Below are positions 8,817 through 19,951 of a stretch of 34,629 nucleotides of DNA, one piece after another. The position numbers were made by a program, and so were the translations under genes. Within the stretch, counting starts at the first letter, position 1; every line of letters starts with the position of its first letter. The stretch is from Gammaproteobacteria bacterium (GTDB taxonomy: Bacteria > Pseudomonadota > Gammaproteobacteria > JASBUN01). The stretch is from contig JASBUN010000041.1 in NCBI GenBank assembly GCA_030147845.1, positions 1 to 34,629 on the forward strand, read 5' to 3'. A model generated the notes under the pieces. The model searched no databases and had not been told where the DNA came from. It worked only from the letters and a program-made list of their open reading frames with translations.

Positions 8817-10160
8817 ATGGCCACATCGGGAGGAAGCCGCGAGGGCAGCCTGGAAGCGCCGACACGTCATCCCTTGGACTGGAAAAATCCGCAGTTTTGG
8901 GATCAGTCAGCGCTTGATAAAGAGTTGGAACGCGTGTTCGATATCTGTCATGGATGTCGGCGTTGCGTGAGTCTCTGTCATGCCTTTCCTACGCTGTTTG
9001 ATCTGGTTGACGAATCGGACACCATGGAGGTCGATGGCGTCGCCAAGTCCGATTACGTCAAAGTGGTCGAGCACTGCTATTTGTGTGACCTGTGCTATAT
9101 GACCAAGTGCCCCTACGTGCCTCCGCACGAATGGAATGTCGATTTCCCGCATCTGATGCTGCGCGCCAAGGCGGTGCACTACAAAGCGCATGGCGCTCGT
9201 GCCCGTGATCGCATCCTGACTTCGAACGACCGCGTCGGCAAGCTTGCCGGTATCCCGGTGGTGGAGCAGGCGGTGAACGCCGCCAACGCCAGTCCGACGA
9301 TGCGCAAGCTGCTGGACAAAACGCTGGGCGTGCATCCCGATGCGCCGGTGCCGCGCTATCATAGCAATACGTTACGTAAGCGTCTCAAGCGACGCACCGG
9401 TTTGTCATCGAACGCCGAGCCGGCCGGACCGACGCGCGGCAAGGTGGCATTGTTCGCCACTTGTTACGGTAATTACAACGCGCCGGCGCTCGGCGAGGAT
9501 CTGGTTGCCGTACTGGAGCACAACGGCATCGAGGTGACTATCGCCGAAAAAGAACAGTGTTGCGGCATGCCTAAGCTGGAACTCGGCGATCTGGATGCGG
9601 TAGAACGAGCCAAGGATGCCAATATTCCGGTGTTAGCCAAGTTAATTGATCAAGGCTGGGATATTGTCGCGCCAGTGCCTTCCTGCGTGTTGATGTTTAA
9701 GCAAGAATTACCGTTGATGTTTCCCGATGACGAAGCGGTGCGCAAAGTACGCGATGCGATATTCGATCCGTTCGAATATCTGGCGCTACGGCACAAGAAC
9801 GGCAAGCTGAATACCGATTTTAAGAATGCGCTCGGCAAGGTGGCCTATCACGCGGCGTGTCATCAGCGCGTGCAGAACATTGGTTCGAAAACCCGCGATA
9901 TACTGCAATTGGTGCCGGATACTGAAATAACCACCATCGAGCGTTGTTCCGGCCATGACGGCACTTACGCGGTGAAGAGTGAATTTCACGACATCTCGAT
10001 GAAAATCGCGCGGCCCGTGGTTACGCGGGTCAAGCAGGCCGAAGTAGACCACTACGGCAGCGATTGCCCGATGGCGGGCCACCAGATCCAAAACGGCATG
10101 CAGGATCACTCTTCGACTGAACATCCCATTGCCCTGTTACGCATGGCGTACGGTATTTGA
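8817..10160 (+). CDS. GlpC/HdrB-like Fe-S oxidoreductase linked to rubrerythrin
   Basis: The 447-residue product begins with two 4Fe-4S motifs: C44-x2-C47-x2-C50-x3-C54 and C87-x2-C90-x2-C93-x4-C98. Two cysteine-rich CCG domains follow, of the type found in GlpC, LutA and HdrB. The first has FATCYGNYN (C216), EQCCGMP (C248, C249) and C290. The second has C348, C377 and C417, but its CCG motif reads CSG (RCSGHDGTYAVK), so one cysteine is a serine. No membrane segment or FAD domain is present, so it is a soluble electron carrier or small oxidoreductase needing partners. The ATG at 8817 has GGAAAGG upstream. Its place right after a rubrerythrin lacking rubredoxin suggests it feeds electrons to that enzyme; this is inference. 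The natural donor is unknown. Confidence 0.88.
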   Translation: MATSGGSREGSLEAPTRHPLDWKNPQFWDQSALDKELERVFDICHGCRRCVSLCHAFPTLFDLVDESDTMEVDGVAKSDYVKVVEHCYLCDLCYMTKCPYVPPHEWNVDFPHLMLRAKAVHYKAHGARARDRILTSNDRVGKLAGIPVVEQAVNAANASPTMRKLLDKTLGVHPDAPVPRYHSNTLRKRLKRRTGLSSNAEPAGPTRGKVALFATCYGNYNAPALGEDLVAVLEHNGIEVTIAEKEQCCGMPKLELGDLDAVERAKDANIPVLAKLIDQGWDIVAPVPSCVLMFKQELPLMFPDDEAVRKVRDAIFDPFEYLALRHKNGKLNTDFKNALGKVAYHAACHQRVQNIGSKTRDILQLVPDTEITTIERCSGHDGTYAVKSEFHDISMKIARPVVTRVKQAEVDHYGSDCPMAGHQIQNGMQDHSSTEHPIALLRMAYGI

Positions 10161-10220
10161 CATACCCGCGCGCCGGCGCAGGCAATTTTCCGCATACCGC
10201 TGCAACTAGGAGTTATAGCC

Positions 10221-10526
10221 ATGGCGAATGAAGGTTACCACGAGGACATTGGCGCGCTGTCCGGCGAGACAATGGATTACCATCGGGCTATCGTCTCGAT
10301 TATGGAAGAATTGGAGGCAGTCGATTGGTATAACCAGCGCATCGATGCCTGCGATGATGACGATCTCAAGGCCATCCTTGCGCATAATAGGGATGAAGAA
10401 AAAGAACACGCCGCTATGCTGATTGAATGGGTGCGGCGCCGCGATCCTGGCTTCGACAAGCAATTGCACGAGTACTTATTTACCGATAAGTCGATCGTCG
10501 CCGTCGAAAGCGACGCCGAGGACTGA
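10221..10526 (+). CDS. EncFtn-family ferritin-like protein without encapsulin
   Basis: The 101-residue product closely resembles encapsulated ferritin (EncFtn), which oxidises Fe(II) at a di-iron site formed between two subunits. HRAIVSIMEELEAVDWY is followed by a helix with AILAHNRDEEKEHAAM and then EWVRRRDP. From memory of the Rhodospirillum rubrum protein, the ferroxidase residues E32, E62 and H65 correspond to E30, E60 and H63 here, and the entry-site residues E31, E34 and W38 to E29, E32 and W36. All are kept. The protein ends soon after EYLFTDKSIVAVE in an acidic tail, with no encapsulin-targeting peptide that I can recognise. No shell gene is in the window. It has a TAGGAG ribosome site and follows the Fe-S gene by 60 bp. 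It may act as a shell-free ferroxidase or iron buffer. Confidence 0.85.
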   Translation: MANEGYHEDIGALSGETMDYHRAIVSIMEELEAVDWYNQRIDACDDDDLKAILAHNRDEEKEHAAMLIEWVRRRDPGFDKQLHEYLFTDKSIVAVESDAED

Positions 10527-10588
10527 CATCGACCGGGCATGTAGGCACATGCACGGCATTTGAACGAACCACCGGCAGGGCTTCAATC

Positions 10589-11173
10589 ATGCAAAAGCTT
10601 ACCCGAAATGATCTTTATTCTCTGGAAGAATACGCCGACGCCCGCGCAGAATTTCGCGCCAAGGTAATTCAGCATAAGAAGGACCGCCGCGTCGCTATCG
10701 GTGAGCATGCGGCATTGTATTTCGAGGATCGTTTGACGATGCAGTATCAGATTCAGGAGATGCTGCGTGTGGAACGCATTTTTGAGTCGGCTGGAATCAA
10801 CGAAGAGCTGAATGCATACAACCCGCTCATCCCGGACGGCGCCAATCTCAAAGCGACATTTATGATGGAATATGCCGACGAGAACGAGCGCCATCGCCAG
10901 TTGGCGCGCTTGGTCGGGATCGAGGACAAGATCTGGATGCGAGTCGGAGCTATGGAAAAGGTATATTCGATCGCTGATGAGGATATGGAGCGCGATAACG
11001 AAACCAAGACATCGTCGGTGCATTTTCTGCGGTTCGAATTCGAACCGGAGATGATCAAGGAATTGCGAGCCGGCAAGCCGATGGCGATCGGTATCGAGCA
11101 CAAGAATTATACCTTCGAGATCGACCCTGTGGCCGAAAACGTGCGTAGGTCGCTGCTCGGCGATTTCGACTGA
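10589..11173 (+). CDS. DUF3501 family protein
   Basis: The 194-residue product starts MQKLTRNDLYSLEEY, contains KKDRRVAIGEHAALYFEDRLTM and ends with a beta-rich part. I recognise it as the DUF3501 family, whose biochemical function I do not know. It has no signal peptide, membrane segment or cysteine cluster. It is mostly helical and acidic in the middle (ERIFESAGINEELNAYN). It lies 62 bp after the EncFtn gene and ends the cassette. DUF3501 genes are known to travel with rubrerythrin and HdrB-like genes, so a role in peroxide or iron handling is a fair guess, perhaps as assembly or partner protein. Confidence 0.8.
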   Translation: MQKLTRNDLYSLEEYADARAEFRAKVIQHKKDRRVAIGEHAALYFEDRLTMQYQIQEMLRVERIFESAGINEELNAYNPLIPDGANLKATFMMEYADENERHRQLARLVGIEDKIWMRVGAMEKVYSIADEDMERDNETKTSSVHFLRFEFEPEMIKELRAGKPMAIGIEHKNYTFEIDPVAENVRRSLLGDFD

Positions 11174-11307
11174 GTTGACGCCCGGCCGACTACGTTCTCG
11201 CCGCAGCGGCGGATCATCCTCTCGCCTAGCGCTGCTGGGCGCGTTACACTGTGCTCCGGTATGGCTAGGGGCTTATCAGTGAATCGCATTGGTTTGGAAT
11301 CGTACCC

Positions 11308-11826
11308 ATGAATTGGCGCGCCTTCGGGGCGGCGTTGCTGCTCGTTCTCGGGTCGGGGTTTTCGGCCTACGCCGACGATCAGGACGGCCGTGATTACGGC
11401 GAGCCGGTGTGGCGCGAGCAGCACATGGCGTTGCCGGCGTACCCGGGTGACGACCATCTGATCCAGTTCGACGTCTCCAGATCGCCTTTTCGTTACGCGA
11501 TTGATCCCTCCTCGCTGTCCATCGGAACGAAAGATAACGTGGTCCGCTACGTTGTGGTGATCGTGTCCAAGTCCGGTGTCCGCAATGTCCGCTATGAAGG
11601 CATCCGTTGCGATCCCCGTTCCTATAAAACTTATGCCTATGGTATCGGGCCGGGACCGTTTCAGATCAATACGGCGGCGACATGGCGCCCGATCACGACG
11701 GCGGGCGCGGAGCGCTATCGTGACGATTTGGCGCAGCAATATTTCTGCGATGGCGTGTACCCACGCAAAAGCGCCGAGCTTATTATCAATCGCATGAAAA
11801 ATCCGCCGTCGTCGGATTATTTTTAA
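11308..11826 (+). CDS. CNP1-like exported protein
   Basis: The 172-residue product begins with a signal peptide (short polar start, then AFGAALLLVLGSGFSAYA, cleavage probably after about residue 22) and is expected in the periplasm or outer envelope. The mature part has RYVVVIVSKSGVRNVRYEGIRC and a second Cys in QQYFCDGVYP, a pattern I recognise as the CNP1-like family, which has no known function. The two cysteines could form a disulfide. It stands alone between the rubrerythrin cassette and parE, with about 130 bp upstream and 50 bp downstream. Its link to either neighbour is unclear. Confidence 0.75.
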   Translation: MNWRAFGAALLLVLGSGFSAYADDQDGRDYGEPVWREQHMALPAYPGDDHLIQFDVSRSPFRYAIDPSSLSIGTKDNVVRYVVVIVSKSGVRNVRYEGIRCDPRSYKTYAYGIGPGPFQINTAATWRPITTAGAERYRDDLAQQYFCDGVYPRKSAELIINRMKNPPSSDYF

Positions 11827-11849
11827 CCGACGTTTGATGCTCGCTATGA

Positions 11850-13766
<1,917 letters not shown>

Positions 13767-13844
13767 CCAAGCCGAGCGGCAAGCTAAGCCTTTCATCGTA
13801 ACAATACATAGCCGCCTATAAATTTCAGTGGCCACGGTGGGATC

Positions 13845-16103
13845 ATGAGCAACACATCCGAGTTGAATTTCGAGGGTATCGAGCAACTACCGCTGAAGGA
13901 ATTCACCGAGAAAGCGTACCTGGACTATTCCATGTACGTGATCTTGGATCGTGCACTACCTAGTGTCGCAGATGGCCTCAAGCCGGTGCAGCGGCGTATC
14001 ATTTATGCAATGTCTGAATTGGGCCTCAACGCGGCGGCCAAGTATAAAAAATCGGCTCGCACGGTCGGTGATGTACTGGGCAAATTTCATCCGCACGGCG
14101 ATTCGGCCTGTTACGAAGCCATGGTTTTGATGGCGCAGTCGTTTTCCTACCGTTATCCGCTCATCGACGGCCAAGGTAATTGGGGTTCCCCCGATGATCC
14201 GAAGTCGTTTGCGGCGATGCGTTATACGGAAGCGCGGATGGCGCGTTACGCGGACGTCCTGTTGTCTGAGCTTGGCCAGGGAACGGTGGACTGGGCACCG
14301 AATTTTGATGGCACGCTGGACGAGCCAATACGCTTGCCGGCACGCCTGCCTAACTTGCTGCTCAATGGCGCCGCCGGCATTGCGGTCGGTATGGCAACGG
14401 ATGTGCCGCCGCATAATTTGCGCGAAGTGGCGAGCGCGTGTGTGCGCTTGCTGGACGAGCCCAAGGCCTCCGTCGAGATGCTATGTGAGCACATCAAGGG
14501 CCCCGACTATCCGACCGAAGCCGAGATCATAACGCCGCCCGCTGACATCGTCGCGATGTATAAGTCGGGCATCGGGTCTATTCGTATGCGCGCCCGCTTC
14601 GAACAGGAAAACGGTGAGATCGTGTTGACGGCGTTACCGTTTCAGGTTTCCGGGGCGCGCGTGCTTGAGCAAATCGCCGGACAAATGAACGCGAAGAAAT
14701 TGCCCATGGTGGAGGATTTGCGCGACGAGTCTGATCACGAGAACCCGACCCGTCTGGTAATTGTTCCGCGTTCCAATCGAATTGATTTCAATGCATTGAT
14801 GGCGCATCTGTTTGCGACTACGGATCTGGAACGCAGCTATCGTGTCAACTTCAACGTTATCGGACTCGACGGCAGGCCGCAGGTCAAGGATCTGCGTGCC
14901 GTTCTCGGCGAGTGGTTGGAGTACAGGTACGAGACGGTTCGGCGACGCCTGCAATATCGGCTCGATAAGGTCGATCACCGTTTGCACTTGCTTGATGGAT
15001 TGTTGATCGCATTTTTGAACCTTGATGAGGTTATTCGCATCATCCGCACGGATGATGAACCCAAACACGCGCTTATCGAGCGATTCTCGCTGACAGAGCT
15101 GCAGGCCGACTACGTGCTCGACACCAAGTTGCGCCAACTGGCTCGTCTCGAGGAGATGAAAATTCGATCGGAACAGGCCGAGCTTGCCAAAGAACGTGCC
15201 AGCCTGAACAAGACCCTCAACTCGAAGCAACGTATGAAGACGCTCATTCGTTCCGAGATTTGTGCTGATGCCGAGCGTTATGGTGACGAGCGTCGCTCGC
15301 CGATCGTCACCCGCCAGGCGGCGCAACCGTTGGCACAGTCAGAGTTGGCGCCCAGCGAGCCGATCACGGTAGTGTTGTCACGGCGCGGATGGGTGCGCGC
15401 TGCAAAGGGTCACGACATCATCGCGCAGTCCTTAAGTTACAAAGCCGGAGACGAGTTTCAGTCGGCGGCGCACGGTCGCAGCAATGAAATGGTGGTATTT
15501 ATGGACTCCACCGGACGTTCGTATAGTTTGCCGGCGCATCAACTTCCGTCGGCGCGTGGACAGGGTGAGCCGCTTAGCGGTCGTTTGACTCCCGCGGACG
15601 GCGCAGTGTTTGTAGGGGTAATCATGGGCGCGCCGGATTCGCTCTGGTTGCTCGCTTCCGATGCCGGCTATGGATTCGTGGCGCGATTTGAGGATCTGCT
15701 GACGCGTAATAAGTCGGGGAAACAAGTTCTTTCGGTACCCAAAGGGGCGCGAGCCATGACGCCGGCGGCGATTCGCAGCTTGGAAGATGATTGGGTAGTA
15801 GTGGTGACCAGCGATGGCAACATGCTGGTGGTCTCGATCGGCGAACTGCCGACTTTGCCCAAGGGCAAGGGCATAAAAATCATCGGTATTCCGCCGAAAC
15901 GAGTCGCTGCGCGTGAAGAGTATGCCGTGGCCATAACCTGTATACAGGATGGCGAGAGTCTGGCCGTATATTCCGGGCAGAGGCATAAGACGTTAAGGGG
16001 CGATGAGGTCGACGAGTACGCCGGCGAACGCGGACGCAGGGGCAGCAAATTGTCACGTGGCTTTCGAAAAGTGGACCATATAACCGTGGCCGAGAAAACG
16101 TAG
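13845..16103 (+). CDS. parC: DNA topoisomerase IV subunit A
   Basis: ParC is the DNA-breaking subunit of topoisomerase IV. The catalytic tyrosine is Y127 in [10 protein letters not shown]. The quinolone region reads [12 protein letters not shown], with serine at 87 and glutamate at 91 (E. coli S80 and E84), the sensitive-type residues. The 752 residues include a C-terminal beta-pinwheel region (from about 500), shorter than that of GyrA, supporting ParC. The ATG at 13845 has GGTGGG upstream. The gene ends 4 bases before the stop codon of the convergent lipoprotein gene, with no obvious terminator between them. Confidence 0.96.
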   Translation: MSNTSELNFEGIEQLPLKEFTEKAYLDYSMYVILDRALPSVADGLKPVQRRIIYAMSELGLNAAAKYKKSARTVGDVLGKFHPHGDSACYEAMVLMAQSFSYRYPLIDGQGNWGSPDDPKSFAAMRYTEARMARYADVLLSELGQGTVDWAPNFDGTLDEPIRLPARLPNLLLNGAAGIAVGMATDVPPHNLREVASACVRLLDEPKASVEMLCEHIKGPDYPTEAEIITPPADIVAMYKSGIGSIRMRARFEQENGEIVLTALPFQVSGARVLEQIAGQMNAKKLPMVEDLRDESDHENPTRLVIVPRSNRIDFNALMAHLFATTDLERSYRVNFNVIGLDGRPQVKDLRAVLGEWLEYRYETVRRRLQYRLDKVDHRLHLLDGLLIAFLNLDEVIRIIRTDDEPKHALIERFSLTELQADYVLDTKLRQLARLEEMKIRSEQAELAKERASLNKTLNSKQRMKTLIRSEICADAERYGDERRSPIVTRQAAQPLAQSELAPSEPITVVLSRRGWVRAAKGHDIIAQSLSYKAGDEFQSAAHGRSNEMVVFMDSTGRSYSLPAHQLPSARGQGEPLSGRLTPADGAVFVGVIMGAPDSLWLLASDAGYGFVARFEDLLTRNKSGKQVLSVPKGARAMTPAAIRSLEDDWVVVVTSDGNMLVVSIGELPTLPKGKGIKIIGIPPKRVAAREEYAVAITCIQDGESLAVYSGQRHKTLRGDEVDEYAGERGRRGSKLSRGFRKVDHITVAEKT

Positions 16104-16107
16104 TACC

Positions 16108-17187
16108 TCAGTGTGTTTTGTCTTTCTCCTTGATCTGGTGCAGTTTGTTCAGCACGCGCTGCGCACGCTCGATACGGCTGACCAAGTGCGCATTGTTTGG
16201 CTCAAGCCGTAGAGCCGCTTCCCAGGTACGCTTGGCATCTTGAATCTTGCCGCGAGTATACAGCACATTCCCTTTTTCGGTGAGTTCGGTTGCCTTGGCA
16301 TTAATTGCTTGATTGAGGGCTTGCTGTAACTTATCGAGTTCCGGATTATCTTGGTCAAGCGAACGCAGGTCTTCAAGCTTGCCTCGCGCCACGGTCAAGT
16401 TCGCGTTCACTATTGCTTCATGCATTTCACTCTTGAGTTTGGCGATATGCTGTGCGCGTTGCGTTACTTCAACGCGCTTGCGCGCGACCCGCTGCGCTTG
16501 TTTGCGTTGTGTCTGCTGTTTGGCCAGGCGCGCCAAGGCCGTGGTAGCGGCGGGCGTCGCATGCATGCGCTGAGACAATTTCAAATAACGTTCGGCGGAT
16601 TCAAATTCATGCTTAGTGAGCGCTTGAGTACCCAGTTTTAGTAGGCGTTCGGCGACGGCGGCAGATTCCTTCTTTGTCTCGGCTTCCTGCAAGCTGGCGT
16701 CGAGATCGTCGGGGTTGGCGCGGGCGATTTCCTTCCTGAGCGGAGCGCTGCGCAGTAACCATTCGCCCTTGGCGAATGTCAAGCGCGCGTGGAGATCACG
16801 TAGGCGGTGCGCTTGGCGTCGGTACAGTTCTTGTTCCGCGCTGCGCATCTGCGGACCTTCGTGGTAGTGCAGCAGGCCGTCGTTGATGGTCTTGAAGGCA
16901 TTCTTGAAATCACCCTCGTCCGATAGTGCAAGTGCGGCTTGGGCTGTTTTTTGATCGTATGATTTTGCTTGAGCACGGGTTCTATCCAAACGCTCGCGAT
17001 TGTCGACGGTGGGTTTTTCGGCCGCGCGTTGCGTTAGATATTCGATGGCTTCGGAATAGTAATGTTGCGTGATCAAGGAGTTGATTTGAGCGGCGCGATC
17101 GGGCGCCGTGGTCACAAGGCGATTACAGCCATGCAGTAGCGGCATAAGAACGAGCAGTAGTAGTACAACACGAGTGGGCGTCGTCAT
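16108..17187 (-). CDS. Lipoprotein with coiled-coil and TPR-like repeats
   Basis: The 359-residue product has a lipoprotein signal (VVLLLLVLMPLLHGC, lipid-attached Cys at 21; His at -2 of the lipobox is unusual). The rest is almost all helical and rich in Lys, Arg, Gln and Ala. The C-terminal 60 residues (KATELTEKGNVLYTRGKIQDAKRTWEAALRLEPNN) form a clear TPR unit. Another helical repeat pair is seen near residues 35-110, and a basic coiled coil lies around 215-260. It starts 6 bases after the cyclase gene, so the two are one transcription unit. It is probably a periplasmic scaffold or partner of the cyclase sensor part. The family name is unknown to me. Confidence 0.75.
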   Translation of the reverse strand: MTTPTRVVLLLLVLMPLLHGCNRLVTTAPDRAAQINSLITQHYYSEAIEYLTQRAAEKPTVDNRERLDRTRAQAKSYDQKTAQAALALSDEGDFKNAFKTINDGLLHYHEGPQMRSAEQELYRRQAHRLRDLHARLTFAKGEWLLRSAPLRKEIARANPDDLDASLQEAETKKESAAVAERLLKLGTQALTKHEFESAERYLKLSQRMHATPAATTALARLAKQQTQRKQAQRVARKRVEVTQRAQHIAKLKSEMHEAIVNANLTVARGKLEDLRSLDQDNPELDKLQQALNQAINAKATELTEKGNVLYTRGKIQDAKRTWEAALRLEPNNAHLVSRIERAQRVLNKLHQIKEKDKTH

Positions 17188-17193
17188 GCCGAT

Positions 17194-18762
17194 TCAGTTC
17201 CGACGTACGATCTTATCCAGTTCCCGTTCCATCCCTGGGCGATAAGCCTCATGTACGTCATGCACCAGATAGGTGCTAACAGGCTTGGATTTGCCGCGAA
17301 TGCGGATAGATTCGTGCTTTTCGGCAATGACCCGTTTGCGGATGTCGGGATGGTCGTAGGTCTCTTCCGTGATCACGATTTGGTCGCCTGCTGAGACCGA
17401 GCAAAGACGTGACGCCAGATTTACACTGTCGCCGACCACCGTATACTGCACGCGGTCCGAAGAGCCCATGACACCTGCCAGCATGTCGCCCGTATTGACG
17501 CCGATGCGGAACCGCACCGCTTGTTTACCCTGCGATAAGCGTGTGTCGTTCATACGTGCGACAAGCTTTTGGAAAAACACCGCGCATGCCAGGGAATTAA
17601 AAACATGGTCTGAATCAGAGTCCGACAAGCCGAATACGAGCATCACGCAGTCGCCCATATATTTGTCGATGGTGCCCGAGAACAATTCAGCGGCTCGGCC
17701 GATCTGGGTGTAAAACTCATTGAGCAATGCGGCTACTTCTTCCGGCGTCATGCGTTCTGATTTAGCGGTGAAGCCGACGATGTCGGCGAACATGACGCTG
17801 GCATAGGCGTGTTTTCCGCCAAGTTCCACTTCGTCGAGGTTAGAAAGTATCTCTTTGGCGACGCGAGTAGGTACATATTTTGAAAAGGCGTCTTCGACCT
17901 GCGTTTTCTGGAGCATGCCCTGCGCCATGGAATTGAATGATGACATGAGGTATCCGATTTCGTCGTTGCGCCGGTCGTCGAAATGAAAATCATATTGGCC
18001 GTTGCCGATCGCGCGGCTGGCGTCCATGAGGTGATGTAACGGGCGCGAGAGCCGTTTGCCCAACAGGTACGAGACGATGATGCCGACGACGATCAAGATT
18101 AACGTGGTTATGGCAATGGAGCGTACCGAGGCGTGAATCGATTGCGTCATCGCTGCTCTGCTGAACGAAATCTCGGCGTAACCCACCGTCGTGGAGCGGA
18201 ATCGAATTGGGCTGATAAACGTCATGGCGTCCACATAGCCTTTCGGTGAGTGCGCCCAATGCCAAGGCAGTGTGTCAACATTGCCATCGAGGAACTTGCG
18301 TGCACGACCGGCGTATGGACCGTTAAATTCGAACGGGCTGGTTCCCGAGCGTGAAAGAACGCTGCGTTCGGTAGAATAGATCACGGTGCCGACCACATTT
18401 TCGCCGTTGGCGAGATTAGCCGCCAATACGTCCAGCTGCAGGCTGTCATTGGCGAGAATCGGTTCCTTGGCGGACTGTGCCATTTGCTGCACGACCGTGC
18501 GCCCGAAGGTCAACATATTGCGGTTGAGTAGATCGGTTTGATTGTGAATGATGACCGCGCCTAACAACGACATGCCAATTGTGGTTGTGAGGCTGATGGA
18601 CACCGCCAGTTTGAACGCCACCGGTACATGGTGCGGTAGGTAGCGCGAGATAATTACGCCAAAGTAAGCTAAAACGTCGGCAAATCGGCTTCGGGAGTCG
18701 GCTGTACGGGGCGCAACGGCGGCACGTTTTCCGATCTCGTCGCTGTCGTCAAAGGAGTCCAT
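17194..18762 (-). CDS. Membrane-bound class III adenylate/guanylate cyclase
   Basis: The 522-residue product has a transmembrane helix at about 50-72, a periplasmic sensor part to about 215, a second helix at about 216-236, a HAMP linker to about 290 and a class III catalytic domain at about 315-500. Metal-binding D327 (FADIVGFT) and D371 (DKYMGD) are present. K367 and T441 (YTVVGD) are the pair expected for ATP, and N448 and R452 stabilise the transition state, so it should be active and make cAMP. The sensor part resembles double-Cache or PAS-like folds but I cannot name it. The start has AGGAAA upstream. It shares an operon with the lipoprotein downstream. Guanylate cyclase activity is less likely. 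Confidence 0.87.
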   Translation of the reverse strand: MDSFDDSDEIGKRAAVAPRTADSRSRFADVLAYFGVIISRYLPHHVPVAFKLAVSISLTTTIGMSLLGAVIIHNQTDLLNRNMLTFGRTVVQQMAQSAKEPILANDSLQLDVLAANLANGENVVGTVIYSTERSVLSRSGTSPFEFNGPYAGRARKFLDGNVDTLPWHWAHSPKGYVDAMTFISPIRFRSTTVGYAEISFSRAAMTQSIHASVRSIAITTLILIVVGIIVSYLLGKRLSRPLHHLMDASRAIGNGQYDFHFDDRRNDEIGYLMSSFNSMAQGMLQKTQVEDAFSKYVPTRVAKEILSNLDEVELGGKHAYASVMFADIVGFTAKSERMTPEEVAALLNEFYTQIGRAAELFSGTIDKYMGDCVMLVFGLSDSDSDHVFNSLACAVFFQKLVARMNDTRLSQGKQAVRFRIGVNTGDMLAGVMGSSDRVQYTVVGDSVNLASRLCSVSAGDQIVITEETYDHPDIRKRVIAEKHESIRIRGKSKPVSTYLVHDVHEAYRPGMERELDKIVRRN

Positions 18763-18991
18763 GCGATGGCGATTTCCTGCGCGTTAGGGCCGATTCCTGC
18801 ACGGCGTATGGGGAATCCGGCCGGCGCTACCAATGATAGCACGATAGCACGCTCGTTGGATCAGGGTAAGCGGCTGTTTGAAAAGGCGAAGTCAGTCAAC
18901 GCTATTTCTACTTGCGGGGTCCTTGATTCCGCGGCCGCCGCACCAATGTATCGCCTATCTGTTACCCATTTCCGTTCGGAGGCGAGGGAAT

Positions 18992-19876
18992 ATGAAACGG
19001 GCGGTGTTGTTCATCATGACCAATCTGGCCGTGCTCGCGGTTCTGACTATATCGCTACAGGTGTTGGGCGTAGAGCAGATGCTGGCCAGCCAGGGGACCG
19101 GCTTCAACCTGACCGGCTTGATCGTGTTCGCTGCATTGCTCGGCATGGGCGGGTCGTTTATCTCGTTGGCCATTTCCAAAACGATGGCGATCCGTTCGAC
19201 CGGCGCACGGGTGATTGATCAGCCCGCCGATCGCACCGAGGCGTGGCTGTTGGAAACGATCGAACGGCACGCCCGCTCAGCGGGCGTCGGCATGCCGGAT
19301 GTCGCAATCTATGATTCGCCCGAGGCCAATGCCTTTGCCACCGGTATGAAGCGCGATCACGCGCTGGTCGCGGTCAGCACCGGTTTGTTGCGCAGCATGT
19401 CCCGTGGCGAAGTGGAAGCGGTGCTGGGACATGAGGTTTCGCACGTGGCGAACGGCGACATGGTCACCCTGGCGCTTATTCAGGGCGTGGTGAATACCTT
19501 CGTGATTGTGTTTTCGCGTGTGGTCGGATATTTGGTCGATCGATTGGTGTTCCGTACCGAGCGTGGCTATGGTCCTGGGTTTTGGATCGCCACCATCGTC
19601 GCACAGCTGATGTTAGGTGTCCTGGCCAGCATGATCGTCATGTGGTTCTCGCGCTGGCGCGAATTCCGCGCTGACGCCGGCGGTGCGCATCTGGCCGGCC
19701 GCGGCAACATGATCGCCGCATTGCAGCGCCTGGGCGCGAGCGCGGAATCTTCGCACCTGCCGGAGGAACTGGCCGCTTTCGGCATACGTGCCGGTTTCGG
19801 GCGGCGTTTTGGCCGATTGTTGATGTCGCACCCGCCAATCGAGGAGCGCATCGCGGCCTTGCGCGCAATGGCATGA
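18992..19876 (+). CDS. htpX: Membrane zinc metalloprotease HtpX
   Basis: HtpX cleaves misfolded or damaged inner-membrane proteins. The 294-residue product has two N-terminal transmembrane helices (about 4-26 and 39-60), the zinc motif HEVSH (H147, E148, H151), two more helices at about 160-185 and 196-220, and the third ligand E224 in REFRADAGGA. PPIEERIAALRAM at the end is typical. The ATG at 18992 has GGAGG and GAGGGA upstream and gives the standard MKRAVLFIMTN start. An in-frame start at 18878 adds an unlikely leader. It is divergent from the cyclase gene. Confidence 0.95.
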   Translation: MKRAVLFIMTNLAVLAVLTISLQVLGVEQMLASQGTGFNLTGLIVFAALLGMGGSFISLAISKTMAIRSTGARVIDQPADRTEAWLLETIERHARSAGVGMPDVAIYDSPEANAFATGMKRDHALVAVSTGLLRSMSRGEVEAVLGHEVSHVANGDMVTLALIQGVVNTFVIVFSRVVGYLVDRLVFRTERGYGPGFWIATIVAQLMLGVLASMIVMWFSRWREFRADAGGAHLAGRGNMIAALQRLGASAESSHLPEELAAFGIRAGFGRRFGRLLMSHPPIEERIAALRAMA

Positions 19877-19914
19877 TTGCGAGGGTTGCCCGTGCAAGGG
19901 GCATACGGGATCGG

Positions 19915-19920
19915 TACAAT
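19915..19920 (+). promoter_or_regulatory. Possible -10 element for the DUF1015 gene
   Basis: TACAAT lies 31 bases before the ATG at 19952, between htpX and the DUF1015 gene. The base string 17 upstream (GTGCAA) is a poor -35, so this is tentative. Confidence 0.3.
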
Positions 19921-19951
19921 AGCGCCCCTGATCCGCAATAAGGCAGCCGCA

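Noticed and set aside
10480..10526. Encapsulin-targeting peptide at the end of the EncFtn-like protein
   Set aside because: The tail (SIVAVESDAED) is short and acidic and shows none of the usual hydrophobic targeting motif.
11030..11050. GGTTCGAATTCGAACC as part of a tRNA T-arm
   Set aside because: It lies in frame inside the DUF3501 coding sequence and no cloverleaf can be drawn around it.
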